Of a stretch of 45,461 bases of DNA, positions 26,792-35,486 are shown one piece after another. How positions within the stretch are numbered: position 1 is the first letter of the stretch; every line of letters begins with the position of its first letter. The position numbers were made by a program, and so were the translations under genes. This DNA is from DGNJ01 sp002388905 (GTDB lineage Bacteria; Pseudomonadota; Gammaproteobacteria; Pseudomonadales; Porticoccaceae), in contig DAITSJ010000028.1 of the NCBI GenBank assembly GCA_036843405.1, forward strand, positions 1 to 45,461, given 5' to 3'. The notes under the pieces were generated by a model. The model was not told the origin of the DNA. It made no database searches and saw only the letters and a list, made by a program, of their open reading frames with translations.

Positions 26792-26893
26792 GCCCGGCCA
26801 TGACGGAACGGCATTTAACCCGGAAATTGCACCAGATTATTGGCTATTTGTTCTATCATAGGCTCATTGTGCAGCGCAACGGGGAGAGACAGC

Positions 26894-27727
26894 TTGACAA
26901 CCCGCACGGCCCGCCAGAGACAAAACGACGATTATATCCAGATCGATAACTTGCACTTTCGCTACCGGGACCGGACCGTTTTCAGGGGCATTGACATGCG
27001 CATCCCCCGGGGCGGGATTACCGCGATCATGGGTCCCAGCGGCTCCGGCAAGACATCCCTGTTGCGCCTTATAGCCGGCCAGCTTAAACCGGGAGCCGGA
27101 ACCGTCCGGGTCGGCGGCACCGACATCCACCGATTGTCGCGCTCGGCCCTGTTTCGGGAGCGCCGCAAAATGGGTTTCCTGTTCCAGAGTGGTGCTCTTT
27201 TTACCGACCTGTCGGTCTATGAGAATGTGGCCTTCCCCCTGCGCGCCCATACCCGCCTGCCGGATACCATGATCCGCGACCTCGTATTGATGAAGCTGGA
27301 AGCGGTGGGACTGCGCGGAGCCAGGCACCTGATGCCCGCAACTCTGTCCGGGGGCATGGCCCGGCGCGTGGCTCTTGCGCGCGCAATTGTTCTGGACCCC
27401 GAACTAATTCTCTATGATGAACCCTTTGCCGGCCAGGACCCCATTTCCACCGGCATGCTCGCCGCCCTGATAAAACGTCTCAACGATACCCTCAACCTGA
27501 CCAGCATCATCATTTCCCACGACGTACCCGAAACCGCCAGTATCGCCCGCCATGCCTATGTCCTGGCCGACGGCCAGGTGGCCGGCCAGGGTCCCATCCA
27601 GGAAATACTGGAAAGCAGGGCTCCGGAAGTCCGCCAATTCGTAAAGGGACTGCCCGACGGCCCCGTGCCCTTTCATTACCCGGCACCCGATTACCGTGAC
27701 GATCTGGACCTGGGTGAAACATGCTGA
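26894..27727 (+). CDS. mlaF: Phospholipid ABC transporter ATP-binding protein MlaF
   Basis: A 277-residue ATPase of the Mla system, which helps keep phospholipids out of the outer leaflet of the outer membrane. Walker A is GPSGSGKTS (47-55), the signature is LSGGM (151-155) and Walker B is LILYDEPF (171-178), followed by the MlaF-typical FAGQDPIS. The start is a TTG with a strong GGGGAGAG Shine-Dalgarno five to six bases upstream. An ATG 54 bases earlier has no Shine-Dalgarno and adds residues without homology. The 3' end overlaps mlaE by seven bases. Confidence 0.93.
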   Translation: MTTRTARQRQNDDYIQIDNLHFRYRDRTVFRGIDMRIPRGGITAIMGPSGSGKTSLLRLIAGQLKPGAGTVRVGGTDIHRLSRSALFRERRKMGFLFQSGALFTDLSVYENVAFPLRAHTRLPDTMIRDLVLMKLEAVGLRGARHLMPATLSGGMARRVALARAIVLDPELILYDEPFAGQDPISTGMLAALIKRLNDTLNLTSIIISHDVPETASIARHAYVLADGQVAGQGPIQEILESRAPEVRQFVKGLPDGPVPFHYPAPDYRDDLDLGETC

Positions 27728-28503
27728 ACGCCATCGCCCTCCTGGGCCGCTACGGGCTCAATCGACTCGCGACCCTGGGCCGCGCCGGGGTATTGTTCGT
27801 GGCCGCGCTCTGGGGCAGACCGACACTGCGGCCCGGGCTGTCATTGCTGGTGCGCCAGCTTTTCAACGCCGGTGTCCTGTCCCTGGTGATCATCGTCATG
27901 TCCGGCCTGTTCGTGGGCATGGTCCTGGCCCTCCAGGGTTATACGGTGCTGGTGCGCTTCGGCGCCGTCGAGGCCCTGGGCCAGGCGGTGTCCCTGTCGC
28001 TGGTCCGGGAACTGGGGCCGGTGGTGGCCGCGCTGCTGTTCGCCGGCCGGGCGGGATCGGCCATGACCGCCGAGATCGGCCTGATGAAAGCAACGGAGCA
28101 ATTAGTGGCCATGGATATGATCGGTGTCGATGCCGTGCGCCGGGTTGTCCGCCCCCGGCTGCTTGCGGGAATTATCACCATGCCCCTGCTGGCCCAGATC
28201 TTCAACGCCGTGGCCATCGGTGGCGCGGTACTGGTGGGTGTAAAATGGCTGGGCGTGGACAGCAACGCCTTCTGGGTGAATATGCGCGAGAGCCTCAGCT
28301 TTGGAGAGGATATTCTCAACGGCATTATCAAGTCCCTGGTATTCGGTGTTATTGTCAGCTGGATCGCGGTTTTCCAGGGCTACGATTCGGAACCCACCTC
28401 CCGCGGCATCGGCGAGGCAACCACCCGGACCGTGGTTTATTCCTCCCTGGCGGTATTGGGCATGGATTTCCTGTTGACCGCCATGATGTTCGGAGTCGAT
28501 TAA
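27721..28503 (+). CDS. mlaE: Phospholipid ABC transporter permease MlaE
   Basis: A 260-residue inner-membrane permease with about five hydrophobic segments. The family core is well kept: GMVLALQGY, the LVRELGPVVAALLFAGR stretch, and GSAMTAEIGLMKATEQL, which contacts the ATPase. The C-terminal VVYSSLAVLGMDFLLTA segment is typical. It forms the MlaFEDB complex with its neighbours. The ATG lies inside the mlaF end, with GGTGAAA upstream, and its TAA overlaps the mlaD ATG (TAATG), so translation is coupled. Confidence 0.95.
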   Translation: MLNAIALLGRYGLNRLATLGRAGVLFVAALWGRPTLRPGLSLLVRQLFNAGVLSLVIIVMSGLFVGMVLALQGYTVLVRFGAVEALGQAVSLSLVRELGPVVAALLFAGRAGSAMTAEIGLMKATEQLVAMDMIGVDAVRRVVRPRLLAGIITMPLLAQIFNAVAIGGAVLVGVKWLGVDSNAFWVNMRESLSFGEDILNGIIKSLVFGVIVSWIAVFQGYDSEPTSRGIGEATTRTVVYSSLAVLGMDFLLTAMMFGVD

Positions 28504-28961
28504 TGAGCAGAACCGTCGAAATTGTCGTGGGCCTCTTCCTGATCGCCGGGTTTGCCGCTTTCGCTTTTCTCGCCATCCAGGTAAGCGGTCTCAACCCCAC
28601 CGCCACGCAGGGGGACACCTATACGCTGGTTGCCCGCTTCAACAATGTCGCCGGCCTGAACCAGGGTGCCAGGGTAACTGTGGCCGGTGTCCAGGTTGGG
28701 CGGGTTGCCGCCATTCGACTGGACCCCCTCTCCGTCCGCGCCGAGGTTGAAATGCACATAAACGACCGCATCGACTACCTGACGGACGACAGTATCGCCG
28801 CCATCCAGACGTCCGGGATACTGGGGGAAAAATATATCGCCATTTCCATTGGCGGTTCCCCGGACATCCTCGGCAACGGCGACAGAATCCGCGAGACACA
28901 ATCGGCTCTCGTACTCGAGGAACTGGTGGGCAAATTTCTTTCCAACATGGTGAACAAATGA
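28503..28961 (+). CDS. mlaD: Mla system substrate-binding MCE protein MlaD
   Basis: A 152-residue single-pass inner-membrane protein. The N-terminal helix (VEIVVGLFLIAGFAAFAFLA) is followed by one MCE domain: FNNVAGLNQGARVTVAGVQVG, then the ILGEKYIAI segment. MlaD forms a hexameric ring that passes lipid between MlaC and MlaE. The length matches the short MlaD of Pseudomonas. The ATG overlaps the mlaE stop, and the TGA overlaps the mlaC start (ATGA). Confidence 0.95.
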   Translation: MSRTVEIVVGLFLIAGFAAFAFLAIQVSGLNPTATQGDTYTLVARFNNVAGLNQGARVTVAGVQVGRVAAIRLDPLSVRAEVEMHINDRIDYLTDDSIAAIQTSGILGEKYIAISIGGSPDILGNGDRIRETQSALVLEELVGKFLSNMVNK

Positions 28962-29680
28962 CAACGCTCTCTCGATACGTATTTTCTGCCATTATCGCCA
29001 TGCTTATTGCCTGGCCGTCCCTGGCCGGAGAGGAGGAAACGGCAGAAACCGGGCAGATAGATGCACGGGACCCCCACGCCCTGATCGTTCAGTCCACCGA
29101 CAACCTGCTGGCAAAAGCCCGGGAAGCAAAAGACTATTTCGCCGAGGACCCGGATCGCTATTACCGGGAGATCGGTCGGTTCGTCGAGCAGGTTGTCGAT
29201 ATCGAGCGCTTCACCCGGGGCGTCATGGCCTCCTATGCCAGCGCCAGGCGTTACCGGGCCCTGGACACCGACGAGGAAAGGAAGGCCTTTCGCGAGCGTG
29301 TGGACCGCTTCGCGGAAATCCTCAAGGACAGCCTGATTACCACTTATTCAAAGGCACTGATCAACGCCGGGGGCGTGCGCATCGAAACCAAACCGCCGCC
29401 GGCAGGTGTTACAGACGATGCCGATTACGCCGCGGTCGAACAGGTCATTTACAGTGACGACGGCACCCCCTACCACGCCCAGTATTCGCTGCGCCGGGAC
29501 GACAGCGGAGACTGGAAGCTCTACAACATTTCCGTGGAAGGCATCAATATCGGCATGGTTTTTCGCAGCCAGTTCGCCTCCCTGGTGGAAAAACACGGTG
29601 GCGACGTGGATGCGGCCATCGAGCAGTGGCGGGACGAACAACACCCTATTCCCATCAACCACAAGGGCGATTCCCAGTGA
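28958..29680 (+). CDS. mlaC: Periplasmic phospholipid-binding protein MlaC
   Basis: A 240-residue secreted protein (Tol-Tol/Ttg2D family). The signal peptide runs to about residue 23, with a likely cleavage at SLA before GEEE. The mature domain includes RFTRGVMASYASARRYRAL and the C-terminal YNISVEGINIGMVFRSQF, both characteristic of MlaC. It shuttles phospholipid across the periplasm between MlaA in the outer membrane and MlaD. Its stop overlaps the GTG of mlaB. Confidence 0.95.
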   Translation: MTTLSRYVFSAIIAMLIAWPSLAGEEETAETGQIDARDPHALIVQSTDNLLAKAREAKDYFAEDPDRYYREIGRFVEQVVDIERFTRGVMASYASARRYRALDTDEERKAFRERVDRFAEILKDSLITTYSKALINAGGVRIETKPPPAGVTDDADYAAVEQVIYSDDGTPYHAQYSLRRDDSGDWKLYNISVEGINIGMVFRSQFASLVEKHGGDVDAAIEQWRDEQHPIPINHKGDSQ

Positions 29681-30030
29681 GGAAGAGGACCCCCGCCGGG
29701 GACGCCACGGTGCGCTTTGACGGCAATACCATAGCTGTAGCGGGAAAGCTTGATTTCGAATCGGTGCCCGGTATCGAGGGTATCGGGGCCGACCGGCTGG
29801 CGGACCGGGACGGAGGAGACACCTGGTTTCTGGACCTGTCCGGCGTCGACTACAGCGACAGCGCCGGTGTTGCCCTGATTCTCGCCTGGCAGCGCGCGGC
29901 CAATACTGCCGGGCGGGAACTGGTTCTTCGCGGCGCCCCCGACAATGTACTCTCCATGATCCACCTGGCGGGCCTGGAAGACCTGTTGGATATCGAAGAA
30001 ACGATGGCAGCCGACCCTGCGGAACAATAA
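29677..30030 (+). CDS. mlaB: STAS-domain protein MlaB
   Basis: A 117-residue STAS domain that binds MlaF on the cytoplasmic side and stabilises the complex. The core motif is WFLDLSGVDYSDSAGVAL, and the region ends with a helix around NVLSMIHLAGLEDLL. The start is a GTG overlapping the mlaC stop, with AAGGGCGA upstream. A reading from 29626 would lie within mlaC and is rejected. It is the last gene of the operon and faces purC across 41 bases, which contain only a poor hairpin (CGAA/TTCG near 30051) and no T-run. Confidence 0.9.
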   Translation: MRKRTPAGDATVRFDGNTIAVAGKLDFESVPGIEGIGADRLADRDGGDTWFLDLSGVDYSDSAGVALILAWQRAANTAGRELVLRGAPDNVLSMIHLAGLEDLLDIEETMAADPAEQ

Positions 30031-30071
30031 GTCGCTGCCGTGAATGTCTCTGCGAACCGTTCGGAGAAGCT

Positions 30072-30794
30072 TTAATCCGTATCTTCGAAATCGATGCCTA
30101 ATCGCCGGCCCACAATCTCGTAGGACTCGACGACATTACCCAGATCCTGACGGAAACGGTCCTTGTCGAGTTTTTCCCGGGTCTCGCTGTCCCAGATGCG
30201 GCAACCATCCGGGCTGAACTCATCCCCCAGCACCACTTCGCCACCGGCCACCCCGAATTCCAGCTTGTAATCCACCAGCAACATGCCTGCGTCGGCAAAG
30301 AGTGCCTTGAGCACGTCGTTGACCTGATAAGTCAAAGTCTTCATCCGGACAAGCTGATCGGCGCTGGCCCAGCCGAAGGCCAGGGCGTGGGATTCATTGA
30401 TCATGGGGTCGTGGAGGGCATCGTTTTTGAGAAACAGCTCGAAAGTGGGCGGTTCGATCTCAATGCCCTCCTCGATTCCCAGCCGACGACACAGGCTGCC
30501 GGCAGCAAGATTGCGTACCACGCATTCGACGGGAATCATCTGAAGGCTCTTTACCAGTGACTCCCGGGCCGACAACAATTGCTGAAAGTGAGTGGGAATG
30601 CCCGCAGACTCGAGCCGGTCCATAATAAAGGCGTTGAACCTGTTGTTGACCATACCCTTGCGATCAAGCTGGGCGACCTTTCCACCATCAAACGCGGAGG
30701 TGTCGTTGCGAAACTCCATGATCATGAAATCGGGATTGTCGGTCCGATACAATGACTTGGCCTTGCCTGTGTTGACAATGTCGCGCTTTTCCAT
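30072..30794 (-). CDS. purC: Phosphoribosylaminoimidazole-succinocarboxamide synthase PurC
   Basis: A 240-residue ATP-dependent ligase of purine synthesis, joining aspartate to carboxyaminoimidazole ribotide. Signature blocks are GKAKSLYRTD near the N-terminus, KGMVNNRFNAFIM, PVECVVRNLAAGS, and the LVDYKLEFG and GDEFSPDGCRIWD segments. The ATG has AAGGTG eight bases upstream. It follows an MBL hydrolase gene after 21 bases in a dapA-bamC-MBL-purC run; a dapA-bamC-purC order is common in Gammaproteobacteria. Confidence 0.97.
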   Translation of the reverse strand: MEKRDIVNTGKAKSLYRTDNPDFMIMEFRNDTSAFDGGKVAQLDRKGMVNNRFNAFIMDRLESAGIPTHFQQLLSARESLVKSLQMIPVECVVRNLAAGSLCRRLGIEEGIEIEPPTFELFLKNDALHDPMINESHALAFGWASADQLVRMKTLTYQVNDVLKALFADAGMLLVDYKLEFGVAGGEVVLGDEFSPDGCRIWDSETREKLDKDRFRQDLGNVVESYEIVGRRLGIDFEDTD

Positions 30795-30815
30795 GGAATT
30801 ACACCTTTCTCCAAT

Positions 30816-31574
30816 TCATAACAGGGTCTGCCAGGGAAATCCTTGTGCCTGGCAGGCATAGGTCAGGTTGCCCACGGCGGCCGTATGGGGTGCCACCGCT
30901 GCCGAAACGAGCTCCCTGGCGTTGTTCTTCTCACTGATATGGGCCAGCACAAGCGACTGAATACGCTCCGGCCCAAGCGCCGCAAGCAGGGCTGCGGCCT
31001 GATCATTGCTGAGGTGTCCCCAGCGCCCGCCCACCCGGCGCTTGAGCGAGGGCGGATAGGGTCCATTGGCAAGCATCCCGACATCATGGTTGGCTTCCAG
31101 CAGGAGGCCGTCGCACTCGCCATAGGCGTCGATCACATGGGGCGTAATGCAACCCAGGTCGGTGAGAATGCCCAGGCTATTGCCGCCTGCGCGGAAGATA
31201 TACTGAACCGGTTCCCGGGCATCATGGGGCACCGCTACCGGGATAATATCGAATCCGGCCAGGGACAGGGAACGGTGGGGGTTCACCTCGTGGGCAATGA
31301 CATCCCGGCAGGAAGACACCGCTTTCGCCGTACCTGCCGTCATAAAAACCGGCAGCCCGTACTTGCGGGCCAGGGGCACGACCCCGCGAATGTGGTCACT
31401 GTGTTCGTGGGTGACGAGGATGGCGTCGAGGTCCTCGGGGTTACAGCGGAGCCGGGCCAGGCGCCGGACGGTTTCCCGGACCGAGAACCCGCAATCCACA
31501 AGAACAACCCCGTTGTCCGTGGCCACCAGCGTGGCATTGCCCTTGCTGCCACTGCCCAGCGAAGCATACCGCAT
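30816..31574 (-). CDS. MBL-fold metallo-hydrolase (YycJ/PhnP-like)
   Basis: A 252-residue metallo-beta-lactamase fold protein. It begins MRYASLGSGSKGNATLV, a hallmark of the YycJ/WalJ-like subgroup. The metal signature is THEHSDHI (His56, His58, Asp60, His61), with further ligands near VAVPHDA and EANHD and in the C-terminal LAHISEKNNA. Some relatives are exonucleases, others phosphodiesterases; the reaction here is unknown. The ATG at 31574 has GGGAG upstream; a TTG five codons earlier is the alternative. Position between bamC and purC is shared with other Gammaproteobacteria. Confidence 0.88.
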   Translation of the reverse strand: MRYASLGSGSKGNATLVATDNGVVLVDCGFSVRETVRRLARLRCNPEDLDAILVTHEHSDHIRGVVPLARKYGLPVFMTAGTAKAVSSCRDVIAHEVNPHRSLSLAGFDIIPVAVPHDAREPVQYIFRAGGNSLGILTDLGCITPHVIDAYGECDGLLLEANHDVGMLANGPYPPSLKRRVGGRWGHLSNDQAAALLAALGPERIQSLVLAHISEKNNARELVSAAVAPHTAAVGNLTYACQAQGFPWQTLL

Positions 31575-31601
31575 GTGGGGCTCCCGCAATCGCCTGGTCG
31601 A

Positions 31602-32669
31602 TCAGGACAGGTTCGAGCGAAGGTCCTTGAGCAACCGGATGGCGAGATTTCTCTCGACGCTGGTCTGCTCCTTGTCCACCACGCGCACCTCGACACCATC
31701 CTCCCCTTCGGTAACCAGCACCTGGAAGTTGACGGCGAGTTTTTCCTCGTCCTTACCGCCGAACCAGCGGCTGAAGAAGCCGTCTTTCTCGCCCTCATCC
31801 TTGTCCGGGGTGTAGTTCACGTAATAGATTCCCTCCGAGCGGTTCTGGTCGATAAGGGTGTAATTGCCCCGCTGCACGGAATAGCCTACCGAAGCCCAGG
31901 CCCGCTCGAAATCCAGTTTCATGAGGACATAGGGATCGGCAACACTGGGTGTGACTATCTCCACCTTTTTCTCGCCGCCGATGGTCTGGGCGAGCAATGA
32001 CACGGTGCCACTGGAAACGTCGCCGGCCAGGGATTCCGCCAGCAACCGGGTCATGTGGGCCTCGCGGTCGTCGCTTTCGGATTCCACCGGCCAGGCGGAA
32101 TCTGTCACCTCTTCATCGTCCCGGGGGGCCTGGTCGTGGAGCACCTTGATTTCGGTACTGTTCACCTGGACGCCGGGCTGGATATAAAAGCGGAACCGGT
32201 GCTTGTTCTCGGCGTCGTCCTGGAATTTCAGCCACACTGTCTCGATAACCCCTTCAGACGCTTCGGCCCGCGCCGTGGGAATTCGACTGCGATTGAGGAT
32301 ATTGCGCACCCGCGGCCAGACTTCGCTGGGGCCCCTGTTGGTAAGGATCCAGCGTTCATCGCCCAGGGACTGGATTTTGACCTTCTCTTCCAGGACATTT
32401 TCGGACAGGGGCTGAGGGCGCGGTACGTCCAGGTCCTCCTCCAGTACCGCCGTATCGGAGATGGGGGGAATCGGGTAAAGCTGGCCGATCGCTTCCTTGT
32501 CCAGCTTGCCGGGCACGACGATCACCGGCAATTCCTCGGCACGCCTGTAGTCCTGACTCCGGTTACGGAACAGGCCCTCGTCATCGGTCAGGCCACAGCC
32601 CCCTAGCAGCATTGCAGTAGCGGAAAAAGCGGCTATGGCCAGTTTCGCACCCAGGAATCGTTGTCTCAT
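31602..32669 (-). CDS. bamC: Outer membrane assembly lipoprotein BamC
   Basis: A 355-residue lipoprotein of the BAM complex, which inserts beta-barrel proteins into the outer membrane. The signal peptide ends in a lipobox LLGGC with Cys25, and the residue after it is Gly, consistent with outer-membrane sorting. The unstructured N-terminal segment carries ELPVIVVPGKLD, the conserved BamD-binding region. Two helix-grip domains follow (near LGDERWILTNRGP and PYVLMKLDFERAW). The ATG overlaps the dapA stop (ATGA). Confidence 0.92.
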   Translation of the reverse strand: MRQRFLGAKLAIAAFSATAMLLGGCGLTDDEGLFRNRSQDYRRAEELPVIVVPGKLDKEAIGQLYPIPPISDTAVLEEDLDVPRPQPLSENVLEEKVKIQSLGDERWILTNRGPSEVWPRVRNILNRSRIPTARAEASEGVIETVWLKFQDDAENKHRFRFYIQPGVQVNSTEIKVLHDQAPRDDEEVTDSAWPVESESDDREAHMTRLLAESLAGDVSSGTVSLLAQTIGGEKKVEIVTPSVADPYVLMKLDFERAWASVGYSVQRGNYTLIDQNRSEGIYYVNYTPDKDEGEKDGFFSRWFGGKDEEKLAVNFQVLVTEGEDGVEVRVVDKEQTSVERNLAIRLLKDLRSNLS

Positions 32670-33577
32670 TGGTCCGGGTTCTCCGTTGTTGTCCGGATGG
32701 GAATATCGGCGGCGGCCATGGCGTCCCGCACTGCCTGGTGGTAACCCGCCGAAAGGGGGGTGAGAGGCAGGCGAATGGCATTATGCCGGGTCAGCCCCAT
32801 TTCCGCGCAGGCCCACTTGACGGGAATGGGGTTCGATTCCAGGAAAAGCGCCTTGTTAAGAGCACTGAGCCTGGCATCGATCTGTCCCGCGCGTTCGGTG
32901 TCCCCCGCCATGGCGGCGACACAGAGTTCGTGCATGGCCGCGGCGGCGACATTGGCGGTGACGGAAACATTACCCTTGCCCCCCAGCAGGATAAGGTCCA
33001 GCGCCGTGGCATCATCACCGGAATAGACAGCGAAATCTTCGGGACAGGTTTCGACCAGTTCGCGAGCCCTGTCCATGTCGCCGGTGGCCTCCTTGATGCC
33101 CACAATGTTGGGTATCCGGGCCAGGCGCCTGACCGTCTCCGGGAGCATGTCACACGCGGTCCGCCCCGGCACGTTGTAGAGAATAATGGGTATGTCCACC
33201 GCCTCGGCGATGGTTTTGAAATGCAGGTACATGCCCTCCTGGGTGGGCTTGTTATAGTAGGGAACCACCTGCAGGGAAGCGGCGGCCCCCACGTCCTTCG
33301 CGCCCCTGGTCAGGGCGATGGCTTCCCAGGTGCTGTTGCCGCCGGTGCCGGCCACCACGGGAATACGGCCCGCCGCCTGGTCGACACAGACCTCGATCAC
33401 CTCCAGGTGCTCGCCCATGTCCAGGGTGGCGGATTCCCCGGTAGTACCCACCGCGCCGATGGCATCGGTACCCTGTTCGATGTGCCAGTCAACCAGCTTG
33501 CGCAACGCCTCCCAGTCCACGGTCATGGTGCCGGGCACCATGGGGGTGATCATTGCTACGATACTGCCGGTGATCAT
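32666..33577 (-). CDS. dapA: 4-hydroxy-tetrahydrodipicolinate synthase DapA
   Basis: A 303-residue (beta/alpha)8 aldolase that condenses pyruvate with aspartate semialdehyde at the start of lysine and diaminopimelate synthesis. The Schiff-base lysine is Lys162 in VGIKEATGD, the proton-relay tyrosine is Tyr134 in LYNVPGRT, and the Thr44-Thr45 pair is in GTTGE. The ATG at 33577 has GGAGCAGAGC upstream; a reading from 33646 is not supported. The C-terminus is slightly longer than in E. coli and runs into bamC. Its substrate is the product of the asd gene in this same window. Confidence 0.97.
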   Translation of the reverse strand: MITGSIVAMITPMVPGTMTVDWEALRKLVDWHIEQGTDAIGAVGTTGESATLDMGEHLEVIEVCVDQAAGRIPVVAGTGGNSTWEAIALTRGAKDVGAAASLQVVPYYNKPTQEGMYLHFKTIAEAVDIPIILYNVPGRTACDMLPETVRRLARIPNIVGIKEATGDMDRARELVETCPEDFAVYSGDDATALDLILLGGKGNVSVTANVAAAAMHELCVAAMAGDTERAGQIDARLSALNKALFLESNPIPVKWACAEMGLTRHNAIRLPLTPLSAGYHQAVRDAMAAADIPIRTTTENPDQ

Positions 33578-33651
33578 GCTCTGCTCCGCGCGAAAAAGCG
33601 TAATGGTACTGGCGCGTCCGCGACGGCACAAGCGGCGGCAGTTCAAGCACT

Positions 33652-34587
33652 CTATTTATTTTTTCGCCGGGCCCGGTATAGCGAAGGCTCCCCCGGTGGA
33701 CGGGTCTTGAAGCGGCGGTGGGCCCAGAGATACTGCTCGGGCGCGTCGCGGATAAATTGTTCCACCAGACGATTGATCCTGGCGGCATCGGCCAGGTCGT
33801 CACCTTCGGGAAAATTCGCCAGGGGCGGATGGACCACCACCCGATACCCGGTACCGTCGTCGAGCCGCACGTGAGTAAAGGGCAGCACCGCGGCCCGCCC
33901 TCCCTGGGCGAACCGGGCCGTGGCGGTAACCGAAGCGGCGGTAACGCCAAAAAAAGGCGCGAAAACACTCTGTTTGGGGCCGTAGTCCTGATCCGGTGCG
34001 TACCAGATCACGCGCCCGGCACGCAGGGCGCGCATGACACCGCGCACGTCCTTGCGCGGATAAACCCGCGAATCCGCGTTGCGGGAAACCCGGCCCCGGC
34101 GTTGCAGGTAATCGTAGACCGGATTTTTGTGGGGCCGATACATGCCGTCGATAGGACGCTCCATGTTCAGCGCCTGGCCCCCCACTTCCAGGGTGGTGTA
34201 GTGAATGGCCATCAGCAGTGCGCCCTGCCCCGCCAGATTATCGATATTCTCAAGGCCTTCCACGACAACCCAGCGACGAAGCCGCCGTTCCGGCCACCAC
34301 CAGGCCATGGCCACCTCAAAAAGGCTTTTGCCGTAGCTGTCAAAATTGCGCCGTGCCAGAACCCTGCGCTCCTGGTCGCTCCAATCCGGTAAACAAAGCG
34401 CCAGGTTGCGCTCAACGATGCGCCGGCGCTCACCGGCCAGCCGGTAAAAAAGCCCGCCCAGGCGCCCTCCCAGCCACATCAATACCGGATAGGGCAGCTG
34501 TACCATCAGCCACCACAGGGCCATGCCCAGCCAGGTGGGCCAGTAGCGGGGGTGCCAGAGGGAATTCCGGGTTCGTGACTTAGCCAT
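33652..34587 (-). CDS. LpxL/HtrB-family lipid A acyltransferase
   Basis: A 311-residue inner-membrane acyltransferase that transfers a secondary fatty acyl chain to the lipid A precursor. One N-terminal hydrophobic anchor (WLGMALWWLMVQLPYPV) precedes the catalytic motif His129-x4-Glu134 in AIHYTTLE. The RPHKNP and DQDYG segments are also typical. Whether it acts like LpxL, LpxM or LpxP cannot be told from sequence. It stands 25 bases downstream of an MBL hydrolase and 74 bases upstream of dapA. No Kdo or other lipid A genes are adjacent. Confidence 0.88.
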   Translation of the reverse strand: MAKSRTRNSLWHPRYWPTWLGMALWWLMVQLPYPVLMWLGGRLGGLFYRLAGERRRIVERNLALCLPDWSDQERRVLARRNFDSYGKSLFEVAMAWWWPERRLRRWVVVEGLENIDNLAGQGALLMAIHYTTLEVGGQALNMERPIDGMYRPHKNPVYDYLQRRGRVSRNADSRVYPRKDVRGVMRALRAGRVIWYAPDQDYGPKQSVFAPFFGVTAASVTATARFAQGGRAAVLPFTHVRLDDGTGYRVVVHPPLANFPEGDDLADAARINRLVEQFIRDAPEQYLWAHRRFKTRPPGEPSLYRARRKNK

Positions 34588-34612
34588 GATCAGCGTATCG
34601 GGTGTCGCGCAT

Positions 34613-35470
34613 TCAGGCCGGTTTCCAGTGCTCTTCCCCGAACGCCCAGTGCTTTTCGATCGTTCTCACGGCCCGGCCCTCCCGCTCCAGTTTAAGCAGG
34701 TGGGCCCAGAGTGAGTAGCGCGCCACTTTGTGGAGCTCCGGGTCGACGTCGTCATAGGCCAGGGGCAGCAAGCTGTCGAGACTGCCCTCGCCCAGCTTCT
34801 CCAGGGCCTCGAGCACTTTGTTTTCCCGATAACGCCGGTGACGGGCCAGTTTGTCGAACTCGGCAACGGGGTCCTCGATCAGGTGGCCATGTCCCGGCGC
34901 GATGGCATCGATGGAATAATTACGGAGCCGCGTCAGGGAATCCAGGAAATCCTTGAGGTCGCCGCTGGGGGGCACGATTACCACGCTGACCCCTTCCATT
35001 ATGTGATCGCCGGCAAAGAGCATATTGTCACCGGCCAGCAGGTAGCAGAAATGGTTGCCGATATGCCCGGGCGTATGAATGGCCTGCAGCCGGTACCCGC
35101 CACCCTCGATGATCTCGCCATGGCTAATTTCGCGATTCACATGCAGGCTCTCGTCCTGGTGACCGTCGCTGGGGCGCAACGGACAACCGAGCACCTCGGC
35201 GCCGGTGGCGTCCACCAGCGGCCCTGCGGCGGGAGAGTGATCGGCATGGGTGTGGGTCACCAGCACTCGCCGGATGCGCCCATCGGTGGCATTGAGGATG
35301 GCCTCCACATGGCTCTCGATGGCGGGCCCCGGATCGATGACCGCAAGCTCGTCGCCATCTCCCACCAGGTAGGTATTGGTGCCAGGGCCGGTCATACGAC
35401 CGCCGTTGGGGGCCGTGATGCGTCGCACCCGGGGCGAGAGCTGATAGGTTTTACCCGGCGCAATGGTCAT
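34613..35470 (-). CDS. MBL-fold hydrolase with winged-helix C-terminus (LACTB2-like)
   Basis: A 285-residue metallo-beta-lactamase fold protein. The metal motif is THTHADHS (His73, His75, Asp77, His78). Later ligands are seen in HTPGHIGNH and LFAGDHI, and in APGHGHL. About 70 C-terminal residues form a winged-helix-like extension (VARYSLWAHLLKLEREG), the LACTB2/RNase Z-like arrangement. Relatives are endoribonucleases or thioester hydrolases; the substrate is unknown. It starts 16 bases after fabV, so the two may be cotranscribed. Confidence 0.85.
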   Translation of the reverse strand: MTIAPGKTYQLSPRVRRITAPNGGRMTGPGTNTYLVGDGDELAVIDPGPAIESHVEAILNATDGRIRRVLVTHTHADHSPAAGPLVDATGAEVLGCPLRPSDGHQDESLHVNREISHGEIIEGGGYRLQAIHTPGHIGNHFCYLLAGDNMLFAGDHIMEGVSVVIVPPSGDLKDFLDSLTRLRNYSIDAIAPGHGHLIEDPVAEFDKLARHRRYRENKVLEALEKLGEGSLDSLLPLAYDDVDPELHKVARYSLWAHLLKLEREGRAVRTIEKHWAFGEEHWKPA

Positions 35471-35486
35471 GGAGACATCCCAGCGG

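Larger units (their letters stand above)
26396..26893. other. Gene-free 498-base stretch with several inverted repeats
   Basis: No frame here has a supported start, family motif or ribosome binding site. The stretch separates a minus-strand signalling gene from the plus-strand mla operon, so it must hold both promoters. I could not place a convincing -35/-10 pair for mlaF. A TATACT in the minus direction near 26456-26461 is a possible -10 for the signalling gene. Inverted repeats are listed separately. Confidence 0.6.

Noticed and set aside
26467..26814. A 115-codon minus-strand frame in the gap before mlaF
   Set aside because: No Shine-Dalgarno, arginine-rich composition and no recognisable motif. 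It spans the inverted repeats, so it is more likely chance.
30031..30071. An intrinsic terminator between mlaB and purC
   Set aside because: The CGAA/TTCG stem is only four base pairs and lacks a T-run on either strand.
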